Origin: Streblospio benedicti
Lineage: Eukaryota; Annelida; Polychaeta; Spionida; Spionidae
Assembly (NCBI GenBank): GCA_019095985.1
Contig: CM032666.1
Span: 10,293,908-10,357,907 of the forward strand
DNA length: 64,000 nucleotides
Reading direction: 5' to 3'
The translations under genes were made by a program, and so were the position numbers. This document shows positions 1-13,505 of this stretch, one piece after another (the stretch's first letter is position 1; the number at the start of each line of letters is the position of its first letter). The notes beneath the pieces are model-generated. The model was not told the origin of the DNA. It saw only the letters and a program-made list of their open reading frames with translations, and did not search any database.

Positions 1-3000
1 GCCAAATGCGGGTACATGCAAGTCATTCCACATCTGGACTGGCTCTACTTGACCAGACATGAAGTATAAGACCAGTCATCTACAGTGCTTAGTTTGGGAA
101 ATAGAAGGGCATGGTAGACATATCTATGATACAAAAATAGTAATGTCCGCTTGCTGTGCTATATTTTGGCAGTATAGCCAATAAGAATATGTCCCATCCA
201 TCTTGGAATACATTTGATGTTGATTCGAAACCATGAGGTGGCCAGTAGACGATGAGAGTTAGCTAAACCACATGCGATAGGGGTGCCAGAACTTACATTC
301 GCAACTATTAACAGGCTGTTATCATAATAACATCCAAGTCTTAGAAGTGTCTAATAGAGTTATGTAGAATTCATCTAGGGTTATATTTATATGTCCATAC
401 AATTTATTCTAAATTTTCTTTCATGGGATGTATTATATAAGCGTTCTACTATGATCATCGAAGGATCATGGGCCACTCTAGCTGTTAAGCCAGCGAGCCT
501 TGACATGCCAGGGGCCCGTACATTAAAGGAACACCCGTTGACAAACGCCGTATTAAGCCACTTACATATAGTGCGATACATTCTATGTCAGGAGTGAAAC
601 TTAAAAGATGAAGTGAGTTGTAGAGTAGATTACCCCATGGTTTGAGTGTGGGGGGTGGCGGGAATCGGTTTACGCTAAACAGATTCGTCCACTCTCTAGA
701 ATAGAGATGCGGCGATAGACACATCTAACAGTCCGGGAAAGAGAAAACCTGCTGTAATAGTATCATTTGCACCCAGTCAGTTTGTGAAAAAGTGAAAAGT
801 CCACAAACTGAACAAAGCACACCTGTTGTTGGCGTTGCCCACCATGTATGCACCACTGTATCCCAGTGTAAAGACATGTTTTAATCACATATGATTGTGT
901 TATTTTTATATAGCTTGCATTTCAGTCTGTTGTAAGTTTACCAAAGAGTACACACTAACCAACTAGTAGCAATTTTATATATTTACCTCACCAAGTGTTG
1001 CCAATGGGATTTCACAATAGAGTATTTGACGATGTTCCTTGTCCTTTGCATAAAAAGTAGCATACGTTAGAATTGACCAGTCCCTGCCCCAGTGTCAAGC
1101 ACGCATTCTGCGGCATTCAGCCAGATTCTCGAGGTGGAAAATGAATCTCTCTCTGCATATGTATAGTAGAAAATATTAAAATGACTATCATATTTTTTTG
1201 TAAATGGGGTTGAGGAGATCTTTACATAGAAACACTTAATGCCAAGCAACAAGGAGGAATGTATCGGCGACATCTATTAAAAAAGAAGAACTTTGTAATT
1301 CAAAATGGTCATAAAATACTAACTTTTTATGACAAAGGAATGGTTCTAAATCATCGTGTGTCAACCCCCCGCCACACACACACACACACACCACACACAC
1401 ACACACACGCACAAACACTCAGGAATGCGTCATTTTTACTTACTGCGTGCATCACCCCGGTCCTTACTACTACCCTTAAACAGCAAACAGTATTGAGTCA
1501 CGCTGATTAAAATATTTTTCATATTGATAATGTTTTTCCATTTAATAAAATTCCTCTGGAAAATTATAAAAGATCACTCTTTACGTTTGCACCCGCCGCC
1601 CCACCCTCCCCAGTCTGCAATGATGTCAGTGTTCTGTAAACGACCCACACCCCGGTCAGCATTCGTCATCTTTCAATGCCCCCTCCCTCACCTCCCTCCC
1701 CGGAATGAAATTTTCCCAATTGTTAATAATTTCCTGAAACATTGCGTATCAATGAATCCATGTAGGAAAAAATTACACATACTCCAGTCAGTTGGACCAA
1801 AAATTTATCCCATTCATGGCATTTGTTCTGATTGGGACCCTCAGGAAGATATTAGTATTGACAAATATTTGCAGTAGAGTGGGTGTGAGGATGAAGGGTT
1901 CGCCGTTTCTACAGTGTCCTCACGCCGTTGAAAACAGGAGATAGCAAGGGTAGATGAGCAAGGAATAGGTCAGAAGGCCAAAGTGGAACTCTGAGAAAGG
2001 GAGGTTTAACATTATGTGCAGAAGAAAATATACTTGAATCCATATAAGGCACTTATAGACATTTTAATAGTCAGGTGAGTTAAATAAAATTGTAATGAAA
2101 TTAATGTATACCACGTGTGTAGGCCGAGTCCTTGCTATTACTATTCTAAACTATTCAGCTTAAAAAGTAGTATAGTTTGGAAAATTAGAGAAAGAAGTAA
2201 TCACAAGTTCATTGGCAAAACTTTGAGCAAATGAGTTTCCCTACAGCTGTCACTTACTGGGAAGTCATGGGAATATCTCTCAAAACCTCTCTCCTTAAGT
2301 TTGCGGAAGAGGATATATCATACACCTGACCGTGTAGAACATACCAAGCGCTGAATCACGTAGTAGTGGGACCACAAATATGTGAGATTGCCAAGTGAGT
2401 CTGTGGTAATACATCTAAATTTGAAAGATTCACTTTGGATTTGTTAGCTTGCATTGAAGAGTTTCTAATAACTCTTGAGATTTAGAATAACAGAATATAA
2501 ATACAATATTAGCAACAGTGACCTTCGTGCTTTGAGAGGAAAAACAATTGTAATGTTACTCTTTCATGTAATAAAACTCTGTTCTCTATCTCAAATATTC
2601 TTTCAAGATATACTTTTAATTATTATAAAGATCGTAATAAATGATTATATTTTGGGGGAAAGTACGTTGCTTTTGACACTATACTTGTGCAGAAACTTCA
2701 TTATATTCTTTAGTGTGATATTATTCTGGGTGATTGCACTATCCATACTCCCGGTGGCACACATATACCATTTTGGGGTAAGGCCCGCGCCCCAAAGGAT
2801 ACTATACTCAAAATCAATGATAGTAAATGTACTCACGATATAAAAGAAATTGCACATGCAGACCCACATGCCGCACCACATAGACTTGGGTCCGAGAAAT
2901 TAGAAAAAGAATGTATACTCGCTTTTTTTCAATTTTGTCTTCGGATGCATACTCTATCAAAGAAAACTGGTATTGAGATGGATCCAGGAAACAAGAAAAA

Positions 3001-3535
3001 TGCCCATAGTATTACCAAATACAAAACTCCTGGAATTAAAAATTTTGATATCACAGTTTCTTGACGTAGCGGTAACATTAAGAGCATTCCATATGCAGTG
3101 TATTTCTGAGCATCAGTGAACTTCACAATCTGTACAAATTAAACAAGATTCACCTATATCAATGTTTTCCACAGCATCCGTTGTGATGTTCACAGGTAAC
3201 CATGACCCTAACTGCATGAAAATGATATCACAAATGATTACGTTGAGCTGCAGGATAAACCGGATTCAGGTTATATGTTTGGTGTATTTAATATGTTTAA
3301 TATGAGGTCTTTTTTTCCTAAGTTTTATTAGCAGTGTTTCTTTATTTGTCTTCTCAAGAATATCTGGTTCTACTATAGCAATGATGATAATGACCCAAGT
3401 ACAACAAACCGTGTTCTGTAGTGCTGTTGGCAATGATTCTTGGGAATCATGAATATTGCCGGTTCCTATTGAACACCCAGAGACAGAGGTATTAGCATTA
3501 TGAGGCTCCCGAAATTTCTCCGTACAGGCAGATCT
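1..3535 (-). pseudogene. Broken or unpolished copy of the SLC6/SNF symporter gene (exons 2-7 region)
   Basis: This is the counterpart of the minus-strand symporter at 31336-38422. Recognisable exon copies lie at about 988-1150 (TM6 exon), 1783-1990 (TM4-5), 2259-2375 (TM3), 2837-3032 (TM2) and 3408-3535 (TM1), with a trace of exon 7 at the left edge. Several are out of frame relative to the intact gene because of small indels. The first coding exon is missing: the segment matching 38352-38615 is absent near 3710, where short GTTG..AAG direct repeats mark the borders. Exons 8-12 would lie left of the window. Either sequencing error in an alternative haplotype or a decayed duplicate explains it; the even spread of indels in coding and non-coding DNA favours the former. 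Confidence 0.75.
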
Positions 3536-6500
3536 GAACACAAACATGGTCCTCTTAAATTGATTTTGGAATTCACTATTAGGTCGCTAAAACAGGAAGA
3601 ATTATTGTCTATAAAGATACAATAACTAAAATATATTGTGATTACTATACTACGTCAAATGCCAATATATGAAATAATAGAAATAGGGTGTTAGTTGAAG
3701 CGTGTAATGTACGAGGCTTAAAATCTGCTTATCCGTTTTTTGGTATGGATATCCTCTCATATAAATTGAAACTTCGAATTCTATATTTCGTATAATGGCA
3801 ATGTTATTTTCATCACACTAGTGTACCGGCATTGCTTGATTCAATTATTACTTTTACAGCTGTTGCAAAAATCTTGATTCAAATTAGTTCATTTGAACAT
3901 GAAGGAGTTCTCATGAGGAGAATCAAAAACTGAGCAGCACGGGACGTGAATCTATCAAAATGAACTTTGATCCAAATTAATTGGAAAGCGATTTATAGCT
4001 GCATGTCAACGCATAAACACTGCATCCATATAGAACCGTTACACACACAAAATTGATTACTTTTGTAATCAAATCAATACCCCCAAGGAATACCACGATA
4101 CAGATTTCAATATCTTCGAAAAAGATGTGAATAAGGTTTGTGCTATTATGTTTACTTTTCTCTCTGCATTTCTACTTTTTTTATGTAAGCCATTTTTTTG
4201 GGATTTATGAAAGCATGTGCACGAGGAGACAATGCTTTATCATGGCCAGAATGGTGGGCTGTCTGAAAATAAAGTTAATGTTAGAAGTTTTGTGGACACA
4301 CAAAAACTTATGTGTAACTTTTATAGCCATTATTAAATTTGCTGGCACGTCCCATGTTCCAAATCAAATAATACTCTCTTGCCCACCTCAAGCCATGATA
4401 AATCATTGAAATCTTTGGTCGGTGATGACCAGTCCGTATAGCACTGTCCACGAATTACAGGGGAAGACATTAGTTTGAGGAGCTTTCTTTAGCAGAGCAC
4501 AGTTGAAACAGCGTAGCTTATATATTGTACGCAAACATAGGGTGTACATGCTTGTAATTTCTTGCAGTCATGTAATTCTCATATAAATTGACTTTTTACA
4601 CACTGCACTATAACTTGTTTTATTGTTTTTGGTGATTAGAACAATTCGCCTGTTTCATATACATGTGTGATGTGTATGAGGAGTGAAATTTGGAGAATAC
4701 AAACCTTCAAAAAAGAAATCAGATCCTAATTTATTTGGCCTTATTTCCCACCTCACAAATTTCATAGTCTTTCCCACATCGCTTCCCTGAAATCCAATCC
4801 CACATTTCACCTCTTTTTCGGCCCCACCCTGATCTCTCGCCCCTTAAACCAGCCCATATATTTGGTGCCAGGGAGTGCATACACAATGGCCGTCATTGTG
4901 ACTGAGGAATTCAGTAAAATGTCAATAGCCGTTCATATTTCATCCATATGAACGTATATGATAATCTTGGTATAAATTCGCTCTATGAAAGTGAGTTTCT
5001 GTTTTTTGGTGTTAAGTCGTTTGGTTTCAATAAATACGATAGGCTGTGTGTCATACTATAGGCTGTATCACAATCTTAACCTGTCAAACTCGCATCACTG
5101 CACTAAACCACAGCTATGTGGGTCTTTTTTATTGCTGTTCAGTGAGCTAGACATATAAGTTATATTACAGAAGATACTTTTTCTTCCCAAGAAGCTATAC
5201 ATTACATATGCATCACTATGATTATATTTTACATGCATGTAACCCAAATAGACTACCAGTATAGACAAATGTAATGTCACTTTCCATTTGTTGATAAAAC
5301 ATAACCTAACATAGCATCCACTTCAATCCAGGGTTTACATATTTGGTACATAATAGCTAGACAATAGCTGAACTGTAAGGTGTTTAATGTCTGCTGGGTG
5401 GGTCGTTTGAGGATACTTCCATCAACAAAGGATGACTTTCTTAAAGAATCTTGCCTTGTAGTGACAGAAAGAGAACTTCAAAACTTTGCATGTCAAGTTA
5501 TTATCTAATTATAGAAATGAAATTAATTCACTTCTGGAAATAGTTTTTTGTTCATAATTTTTTAAAGTACCCCATCATTAGAATTCTTTGTCAGAGCCTG
5601 AATATTATAAAGCCTTATTGAACATTGACTAGCAGCAATGACATGTGGAATAGTAACTTAATGCGATATAATAATAAAAATGATCAAGATTGTCCAGTAA
5701 TCTAATAAGAATTTGTGTTATTTATCTTCCATGCATAACATTCAAAATGGTCAATGTTGTCCAGTAGCGTTTCCCAATACGGTGAATAACCAGGTAAGAA
5801 ATCTTTACTTGCGTTGTTTTTGTTGTTCCATATTTTGAAAACCAGTGCTGTCCGCCTCCCAGTTTAGACTGTTTCCCTGTTCATTAAGGGTGTATTTAAC
5901 TTTTTATGCTGATTATCACACTGTACATTGTGAAAGTATATATATATAAGGTCCTGGTTGGATGACGTATCTGTGTTTACACTCATAGGTGGACTAGTCT
6001 CATGTGGGCTGAAAGTTAAAGAAGGGTTTAATGCAGCACAAGCATTAGTCATAATGTTTACATTCTTGCGTTGGACAAAAGAAAGGTTACATTGCGCATT
6101 TTACTGGTTGACGGATACTGGCAGTTTGAGGATGATACTGCACAGCAATTAAAAGAGCAAAATTTGATATTTGAAAATGGACATGTGTCATAGGATAGAC
6201 TATGATAACAATGGAATATAGGAGGATACACTACATAGTTTTTATTATTTTGGGCCGGACTTGGCAGTTTATAGTATTGCTGTCATATTTATTATAAAGG
6301 ATGAGCATTTTCATCACAATGATGCAAGCAGCATTGACAGTTATAGGTCAATAAACTATTTTCAATACTTACGATATAGAGTGGATAATTTGCATAAAAT
6401 GACAAAAGAAAGCACGGGCAGCTTTTTACCCCAGCAGTCATTACTGAGCGTGTTTTTTAAACTTACTCCATTTGAACCATCACCATTCTGTCAAGTCAAA

Positions 6501-6629
6501 CTTGTTCAACATGTTTATTAAATGCGTGGTTAGATATAATGAAGATAGTGGATTGACTGGGCTTCAACGATAAAGATATGGTATATGATATAACTTGCCA
6601 AAGACGCTAAAGGGATAAACTTTTGTACA
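3536..6629. other. Spacer between the SLC6 copy and the LRR-Ig copy
   Basis: Counterpart of 38423-41538. No gene was found in it. It follows the intact spacer closely except for scattered small indels and the ~264 bp loss near 3710. Confidence 0.6.
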
Positions 6630-7084
6630 ATGCCGTCTGTGTTCAGGTGTCAAAATGGGCTATTTCTTACTGATTGCTGTAGGTGGTGCAAATTTGTGCA
6701 CCTTATGCACTGCAGATGGACCATATTGAAACCTCTTTTTTGTGCTCAGGGTAACACCCCCCATCTGGATTGCCATTATGATACCAACAAAATTAACTTA
6801 CTGTCTGCTCTGCAATACCCATTATTGACTGCTGGCAATAGGTGAAAACAATATAGTGATTTTTATTCTTCCGTAGTAATTTTTCTATCACAAAGCTTAC
6901 CACTTAAAACAAAATTTCTATCAGTAATATGGACGCTAGGGTAGTGGTTAAAGTCCCGCAAGCAACGCTATTTGTTCAATCGAGACATCTCTATTAAGAC
7001 CACCCACTGGTAAGACATGCAGTGGTCTCAATAAAAGAAGTGACCCCTGTGAGGAAGTTCATGTTCATGAGGGGTTGGTGGTTG

Positions 7085-7260
7085 GCTGACTAACTCAGTA
7101 ACACAACTCACACTAAAACTGCCTGCCTGCTGCCTGCCTGCCTGCCTGACTGACTGACTGACTGACTGACTGACTGACTGACTGACCAATGACTGAATGA
7201 ATGACTGACTGCCTGCCTGACTGACTGACTGACTGACTGACAGTTTGGGCTGCCCAGCTG
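7085..7260. repeat. (CTGA/CTGC)n microsatellite in intron of LRR-Ig copy
   Basis: Imperfect tandem tetranucleotides CTGC then CTGA, interrupted. It is shorter and more interrupted than its partner at 42092-42224 in the intact gene's intron. Confidence 0.85.
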
Positions 7261-7639
7261 ACTCACTGAGACCTTAACCCCTCACTTATATCTCTCGAAA
7301 TCAGCAAACAATGCAAATTCGCACGCATTTATACTTATCTATTAACACGCATGATGCCTCATTGTTACGAAAAGAGTGTCCTTGGTGGGTGGATATGTAA
7401 ATGCCATAGGAGAAATAATATGTCCAACACTCTCATGATTAATCCTTGATTTACATTTGTGTTAAATGCTTGGCATAAAGTCGTTAATATTACTTGGGTT
7501 TCACCTAACTAAAACATACAGTTGACTGTTTCAAATAGCACATTTTGATATATTTAGCTTCACGCAATGTTATTTACATGAATTAGATAATTAATTATAT
7601 TGCATCACAAGTAATAAATATTTTTGACTGCACGCATGG

Positions 7640-8270
7640 AGACTGGAACCATTCAGTATTTATGACAGGGTGGACTAGGAAGATTTTAGTGGGGCCATGA
7701 AATTTTGTCTATTAATGTTTGAAGGTGGGCTATCATTTTTTCACTTTGAGGGGGTGGGCTGGGGGGCTATCCAATTTTTTTTCAGAAATGTTCGCCCTTA
7801 TTTTTTTAGATTCTGTAATAAGATTTACTGTTTTTTATATTATGGATATCCATCAAATAAATTTGCGTTAACTGACTAATGATTGTATTGTTAATTGTTG
7901 GGGGGCGAGGCAGATCAATTTTTATCACACACATGAAATTGAAGGGGTTACCAATATTTTGAGATTTGAGTTGCGGCTATTCGAATTATTTGACAGAAAA
8001 TTTATCCCTATTTCTAAAGACTCTATGTAATAAAGATTTACTGTTTTTTAAATATTGAATATCATCATATAGGATTTGCGGTAACTGACAATGAAAGAGT
8101 TAACTGTTAGATGGGACCATCAATTTTCATACACACATGAAATTGGGGTGGGTTGTCAAATATTTTGCAGAGATTTGAGGGGGCAGGGAGCTATTAATAT
8201 TTTCATAGCATTTTTCCCCACAGGAAAATCCTCCCATACAATCCTTAAGTACTGAATGGTCCCTTATATA
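7640..8270. repeat. MITE copy in the LRR-Ig copy's intron
   Basis: Counterpart of 42590-43182 and relative of the well-bounded element at 50830-51223: both ends show 'AGTATTTATGACAGGGTGG' / 'AAGTACTGAATGGTCCC'-type termini, with repeated 'gggg..TATCAATTTTTTCAC' internal units. Ends are damaged. Confidence 0.55.
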
Positions 8271-10590
8271 TATCTAATTTTTTATAATGATCAACCATTA
8301 AAATATTTTAATAATTTCAGCGTTTATCCATGCACCTGTGATGGATCCCTACTAACATCCATCAGTGATCTTATATGAAAATATCCTGGTCTGCAGCACC
8401 TCAAGATCCGTGGATGTGACATGAGAATTCTCTCAGAGCAGAATGCGTTCTCAAAACTGAAGAACCTCATTTCTTTGATTATTTCTGGCAATGAGGGAAT
8501 TTATGCAACTGATGCTACTGCATTCAGTGATCACAGAAAGTGCTGGAGGTGTTAGATATGAGTAGCAATAAGTTAAGTGAGTTTGCCCATTGATTTCAAG
8601 AGTTTACATGGTTTAGTAGAATTAGACTTGAGCAATAATTTGATCAGTGCAATACGGAGAAGCGTTCACGTCTACGGTGCTACTTAAGAGCAATGTCCCC
8701 AACTAATAAATAAAATCAAAGATTGGAACATTAATGCATTTACAAAACTAGCGGTACTAGAACATGTCAATATGAGTAACAGCCTCCACAGTTATACTGA
8801 ATCTGTTTCTGGATTACCTCTTCATACACACTCGACTTGTCAGGGAACTTTATAACACAGATTCAGCATTTGTTTTTCAACTTGCAATACTTAGAATCTA
8901 TTTACTTACAAGGAAATCGGATTACACGTGTCGGCTACCCCCGCATTCTCGCCCACATTGAAAATACTTCATTTGCAAAATAATGCCATACAACAGATGT
9001 CAAAATATTTGTAGGTGCACTAAATATGTCCATAATTAAAACATCTATACGTTGGAAATGCTTTTCACTGTAACTGCAAAACAATGCCATTAAGACAGTT
9101 TGTTCATTCGCACACATTTGTTCAACATGGTGATGAGGATGAGTATGCCATGAGTGTAAAAACTTCAACATTTCAATGGGTAGCATGGGAGACGTGTATC
9201 CATGCAGTTCTCCCATGGTCAATATCACCAACGGAAAGGACAATATTCGCTGTGAAGTTTATGGAGACCCAACTCAAAGGTGTCATGAAAGCTACAGATC
9301 TGAGTGGACACGAACTAACTGCATCAGGTCCTTCAAAGGACATCAGTCAAACCTATATATCCTTGTCTATCACTCTCAATAAAGGAAAATACACATGCAG
9401 AGCTGTAAATGACTTTGTGATGTTTCTGAAATGTGTATAGTTTTTTTTTGAAAAGACGCTCCCACTTGTTATTGCACCACAAAATCCTCCAGAAAAGTTT
9501 ATAGATCAAAATATTGATATGAAGAATATTAATTGGGCCGTGGTCAGTTGCATTTGTATTTGGCATACTTTTAACTTTGCTAATAGTTCTTTGTGCTAAA
9601 AAATGTTCTTGTTGCAATCGCTCAGAAACCCACAAACCCGACAAGTTTTGTGACTTGGAACTATGTGTCCAATGACAATAATAAAGAAAAACAAAGGAAG
9701 CAAGATCCACGAAGAATAATTTAGGTGTACCGCCTCATTTTTCACCACAGCAAAGAGGAAAGTCAAAGGATAAAAATCAGTATGCTGAAATTCCTGCCAA
9801 TAAGCGACCACCCAAAATTAGCTCGGTAGAGAAGCGTCAAAAGAGGAAATCGTCGGGTCCTGCCCCGCCCCCCTCAAGCCATCAATGCGGTACCGAGGCA
9901 GACAGTCACCAGTACCCAACATCTCAATGCGCAAACCTGGAACCACCAAATCAAGAACTGCAGTACCAAAATCTAGACCCGCAACAACCCATTGGACAGC
10001 AAATAACTCCAGTACCATTCTCAAACGACCTGTTCAAAATATCTTCCCACCACCAAGGCCTATAGATTTCAAAATCGCCGGGATCACGAGGCTGGATAAG
10101 GCCAGTCAATTTCGACGTCATTTTTGGCTGAAATGGAAATTTTGACTAACAAACAAATTTCTGTGTTTTTATGATCTTTATGGTCTTGGGGATGAGGGAA
10201 AAAAATTCCCAAAAAATCCGAGTTGGGCAAAGTTCTTTTTTATGCGATTTTCAAAATGGCCGCCAAAATATGGATAAACATGCCCATAACTCTGTTAATA
10301 TTGGTTTTAGAACCATTATTTGTATTATTCATGGATAGGAAACCATGTATAAGGATTCAGAAAATGTTGTTACATTTGACCTTGAGATCATTTCAAGGTC
10401 AAATTGATCAAAATTACTCTTATTCCACTAGTTATTGCGTCATACAAGTTTAAGATTTACTAATTTAAAAGGTTGTCCACAGAGATATTCATTCATCAAA
10501 CAACCAGATCAAAACTGATGCTAAATGTCTTATCTTCATTCTGTTTCTGTGCAAGTTACACGTTTGCCCACGTAATGAATTTTCATTGCA

Positions 10591-10908
10591 GTGATTAATG
10601 CAAATGTGAATGATTTGAGGCTTGGTATTTTCCAAAATACTGATGGTGGCAGTTTTTGCCATTGGGTTGCTGACAACTTTGATGTAAATGAGGACACAAA
10701 AACTGGACATGATAGGACTCATGTTATGGGAATTATTGCATGGAGGTCTGGCGAGTCAGCAAAGGTGTGCAAGCCAATATCAAAGGTGAAAGTACATGCT
10801 TCTCAGTTCTTAATAGCGAATGGGAACTGTGGTGGAATTATTTTGCAATATAGACCCCGGGCTCAACCACTTTTCTATTTCGACTTGTATATTAAATTGA
10901 CACTATAA
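10591..10908 (+). CDS. Degenerate transposase-like ORF piece inside the 3.4 kb transposon
   Basis: An open frame of 105 codons containing ADNFDVNEDTKTGHDRTHVMGI. From memory, similar 'DN-D-N--T--G--T-H-MG' blocks occur in long uncharacterised repetitive proteins of cnidarians, lancelets and molluscs that I take to be transposase-related. Further pieces downstream (about 11685-11945, and around 12165-12330 with WSDMTIEQAHMMLAKGV in a shifted frame) belong to the same type of protein, so the original gene ran along the plus strand and is now interrupted. No catalytic DDE/D residues could be placed. Function as a transposase is an inference from position between terminal inverted repeats. Confidence 0.4.
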   Translation: MINANVNDLRLGIFQNTDGGSFCHWVADNFDVNEDTKTGHDRTHVMGIIAWRSGESAKVCKPISKVKVHASQFLIANGNCGGIILQYRPRAQPLFYFDLYIKLTL

Positions 10909-11079
10909 ATAAGGATCCCTGTTTATACAAACTTTGAGCATCTTGATATTCTGCCTGTGGTTTATATCAAACCTCTTATGATATGTCGCTATCCACCAAA
11001 TTGGCAAGGCATTATGTCTACAGTTGTTAATGTAAATGCTCAAATGTACAACTGAGATATACAAGTCAAGTTAAAATTT

Positions 11080-11700
11080 ATTTATTATACAACCCCATGA
11101 TTCCCTTCAAACCATCAACTGATGATGCTGTGTATAGGTCTAGGTCTAGGCCTAGTTATTTAATCTGCAGGGCACCACAGAGGAGCATAATGCAGTGACT
11201 GGCTAGTTAGCCAGTGATGTGCTGATGCAAGCTGGCTCTTGAAATCTGCTATAGAGCCAACCTCTGTTATCATGTGCATGTGTCACAGAAGGTAATATTG
11301 ATGTCTTCTTGGCGAATGCCCACATGACCCTGCAACGCCTTAAACATCAGAGTAAGCCAGGCATTCCTTCTGTTTTCAAGGCACTCAAGTTCAAGGTCGT
11401 TTATCATGTTATTAATGCTAGCACAAGAATCATAATTGCCATCATCCATCGGCCAGCCCTTCTTTAAATTGCCTCCAATATAGTCTTCTCCTTTTGGAGG
11501 TATGGATCCCAAATAGAGGCACAATACTCCAGGCTAGATTGTATTAGGGAAATATAGGCTGTCATTTTCCGTCAACCTTACAGGTTCCACCAAAAAACTA
11601 AAGAGAACTATTATCCTTCTTGGTTATAGCGTTGACATGATCACCCCAGTTCAATCTCGCTGAAATCTTTACTCCCAATATTGTTTGTATAGCACCATGT
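11080..11700 (-). mobile_element. Non-LTR retrotransposon (LINE) 3' fragment nested in the transposon
   Basis: Read on the minus strand, the stretch gives pieces typical of the end of a jockey/CR1-type reverse transcriptase ORF: 'AYISLIQSSLEYCASIWDPY' followed by 'LECLENRRNAWLTLMFKAL'. The coding trace ends near 11270. The following untranslated tail ends near 11080 in a TATAATAAATAAA-like sequence, as expected for a LINE 3' end. It is 5'-truncated and frame-disrupted, so it is a dead fragment. Confidence 0.65.
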
Positions 11701-13505
11701 GCTACTTTATTCTCAAACAAGTGAAGCTGGATTCTGCTGTGCAACTGTTACATTTGAACAACCTCGATTCCACCAGTTATGATCTTTCCTCAGTCCTGGA
11801 TGTAAACATCAAGAGGCATGTTGTCTTGAAGAACTTTGGGACAATCACTTCCAAAGATGATAGGTGGAAAGGCCTATCTGAGAACATTAAGAGCATTTTT
11901 TTATTAACAGATGCTGCATTGCATTTGTGGGAGGCTTACCAATAGCATAGAACAATGAATCAGCGAATGATGAGGAATGAAATGTTTGTCAGTGAAGATA
12001 TTTAAATTAGATGATGAGAAAATTGATGATATTGAAACATTTATGATGCTTTAAATATTACTGAGTCAAGATAACGTGAATGACAGTATGATAGAAGAAT
12101 CTATTAAAGCAATGGAAACAGGATTGTTACAATCAGAAGAAATAAAAAGCTCTTTGGGACTGGGACGTGGTCAGATATGACAATAGAGCAGGCCCATATG
12201 ATGTTAGCCAAAGGTGTGATCAATATTACAGATCATGGGTCTGCAAAAGACCAAGTGGTTGTTGTTTGCACACACATAATTTTGATAGTCATGAAAAACA
12301 TATGATGTACACATCAAAAGCAATTCAAAGAGTGCTTACAAGAGAAGATATGTTTAAATACTTCTAACTGTGCATGCCATTTCCGGATGCGATACCACAT
12401 AATCAATGTTTTTCGGGATGGGAAAAGTTAAAAGTTTTTCAAACTTTTTAAAACCAACTCAACATTGAAAAACAAGACAGCTGTTTTGGGACCAATTATA
12501 AAAAGGACCACCACCACTGAAACTGAAAGTAGAGTGTTAATGGTTTCTTCTTTATATAAGAAGGGTTCTAAAATTTATCATTAGATGATATGGGTTATAT
12601 ATGAATGCCTTGAGATGAAGATCTGTTGCACCTGAAGCACTGACCCCCAACAGTGGAGCATGTTATTTATTGTTATTATCTCTCAGTCTAAGAGTACATT
12701 ATCATATTTGCTCTAGATTCTCAAAAACAAATTAAATAGATATCATTATGGTTTTAAAAAGAATCTGTTAAAGGATCTTTTTAATCTTTTTGATCTTCCC
12801 GATAATTACTCAAAAAGGCTGTAACTCACTCTACACTTCTGAAAGAAATTTAGTGCTTGTAAAACTAAAAATGTAATGCTTGCATGTGATGTGTACAAAA
12901 TGGCCTGTAATTGTATACATTGCCAACATCAAAGGAGAATGCAAATGTCTATATACTATGGAACCTTATTAGCACAACATGGCATTTCCATATCCACAAG
13001 ATATAATACACATGTATCTTTACTATGTTTCTAAAAAACAGGTAAATTGGTAAATATTTCCAAAAAAAGACTTCAGTATTCTTACCAAGCTGGATAGTGA
13101 TTTATTTCAATACTATTGTGTATATGTGCTAGTGATGAAAAATACAAATATTCATAGTATAACAGCTACCAGGATGAAGAACAGTTTTTTACTATAATTA
13201 TGGGGTAATTCCCTTTTGACCTTAAAAGCCTCAAGGTCAAATATAACATGATTTTAGAATCCTTATATGCTATTTTCCTATCAATGAATTATAGTAATAA
13301 TGTGTCTAAAACCAATATTCAAAGTTATGGGCAATATTATGTCAATTTTGGCGGCCATTTTGAAAATCGCATAAAAATCAACTTTGCCCAGCAGGATTTT
13401 TTGGGAATTTTTTTCCTTATTCCTGGGACCTAAAAAGAACACAAAAATACATAAATTTGTTTGTTAATTCAAAATTTCATTTCAATATTTCAAATTGACT
13501 GGCCT

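Larger units (their letters stand above)
6630..10098 (+). pseudogene. Broken or unpolished copy of the LRR-Ig receptor gene, 3' end lost to a transposon
   Basis: Two blocks match the intact receptor at 41539-45153: the signal-peptide exon (about 6630-6840) and the long LRR/Ig/TM/tail exon (about 8321-10098), with the equivalent intron between them. Reading frame is lost repeatedly by small insertions and deletions, so only short stretches translate, for example the Ig domain region at 9084-9440 and the proline-rich tail near 9885-10070. The match ends abruptly at 10098 (equivalent to 44994), where an inverted-repeat transposon begins. The last ~53 codons and the stop codon (44995-45194) are absent, so the copy is truncated regardless of sequencing noise. 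The intron carries the same CTGA microsatellite and MITE as the intact gene. Confidence 0.75.
10099..13505. mobile_element. 3.4 kb DNA transposon with ~300 bp terminal inverted repeats
   Basis: The first ~300 bases (10099-10400) and the last ~290 bases (13215-13505) are imperfect inverted copies starting AGGCCAGTCAATTT and ending AAATTGACTGGCCT. Shared internal blocks include AAAAAAATTCCCAAAAAATCC, TTTTCAAAATGGCCGCCAAA and a small GACCTTGA..TCAAGGTC stem. A possible 3-bp target duplication ATA lies at 10096-10098 and 13506-13508. The partner haplotype lacks the element, so it is a recent or polymorphic insertion, accompanied by loss of ~200 bp of host sequence. The interior holds degenerate transposase-like coding pieces on the plus strand and a LINE fragment on the minus strand. 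Superfamily is not determined; a 3-bp TWA-like target would suit PIF/Harbinger but the protein pieces do not clearly say so. Confidence 0.8.
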
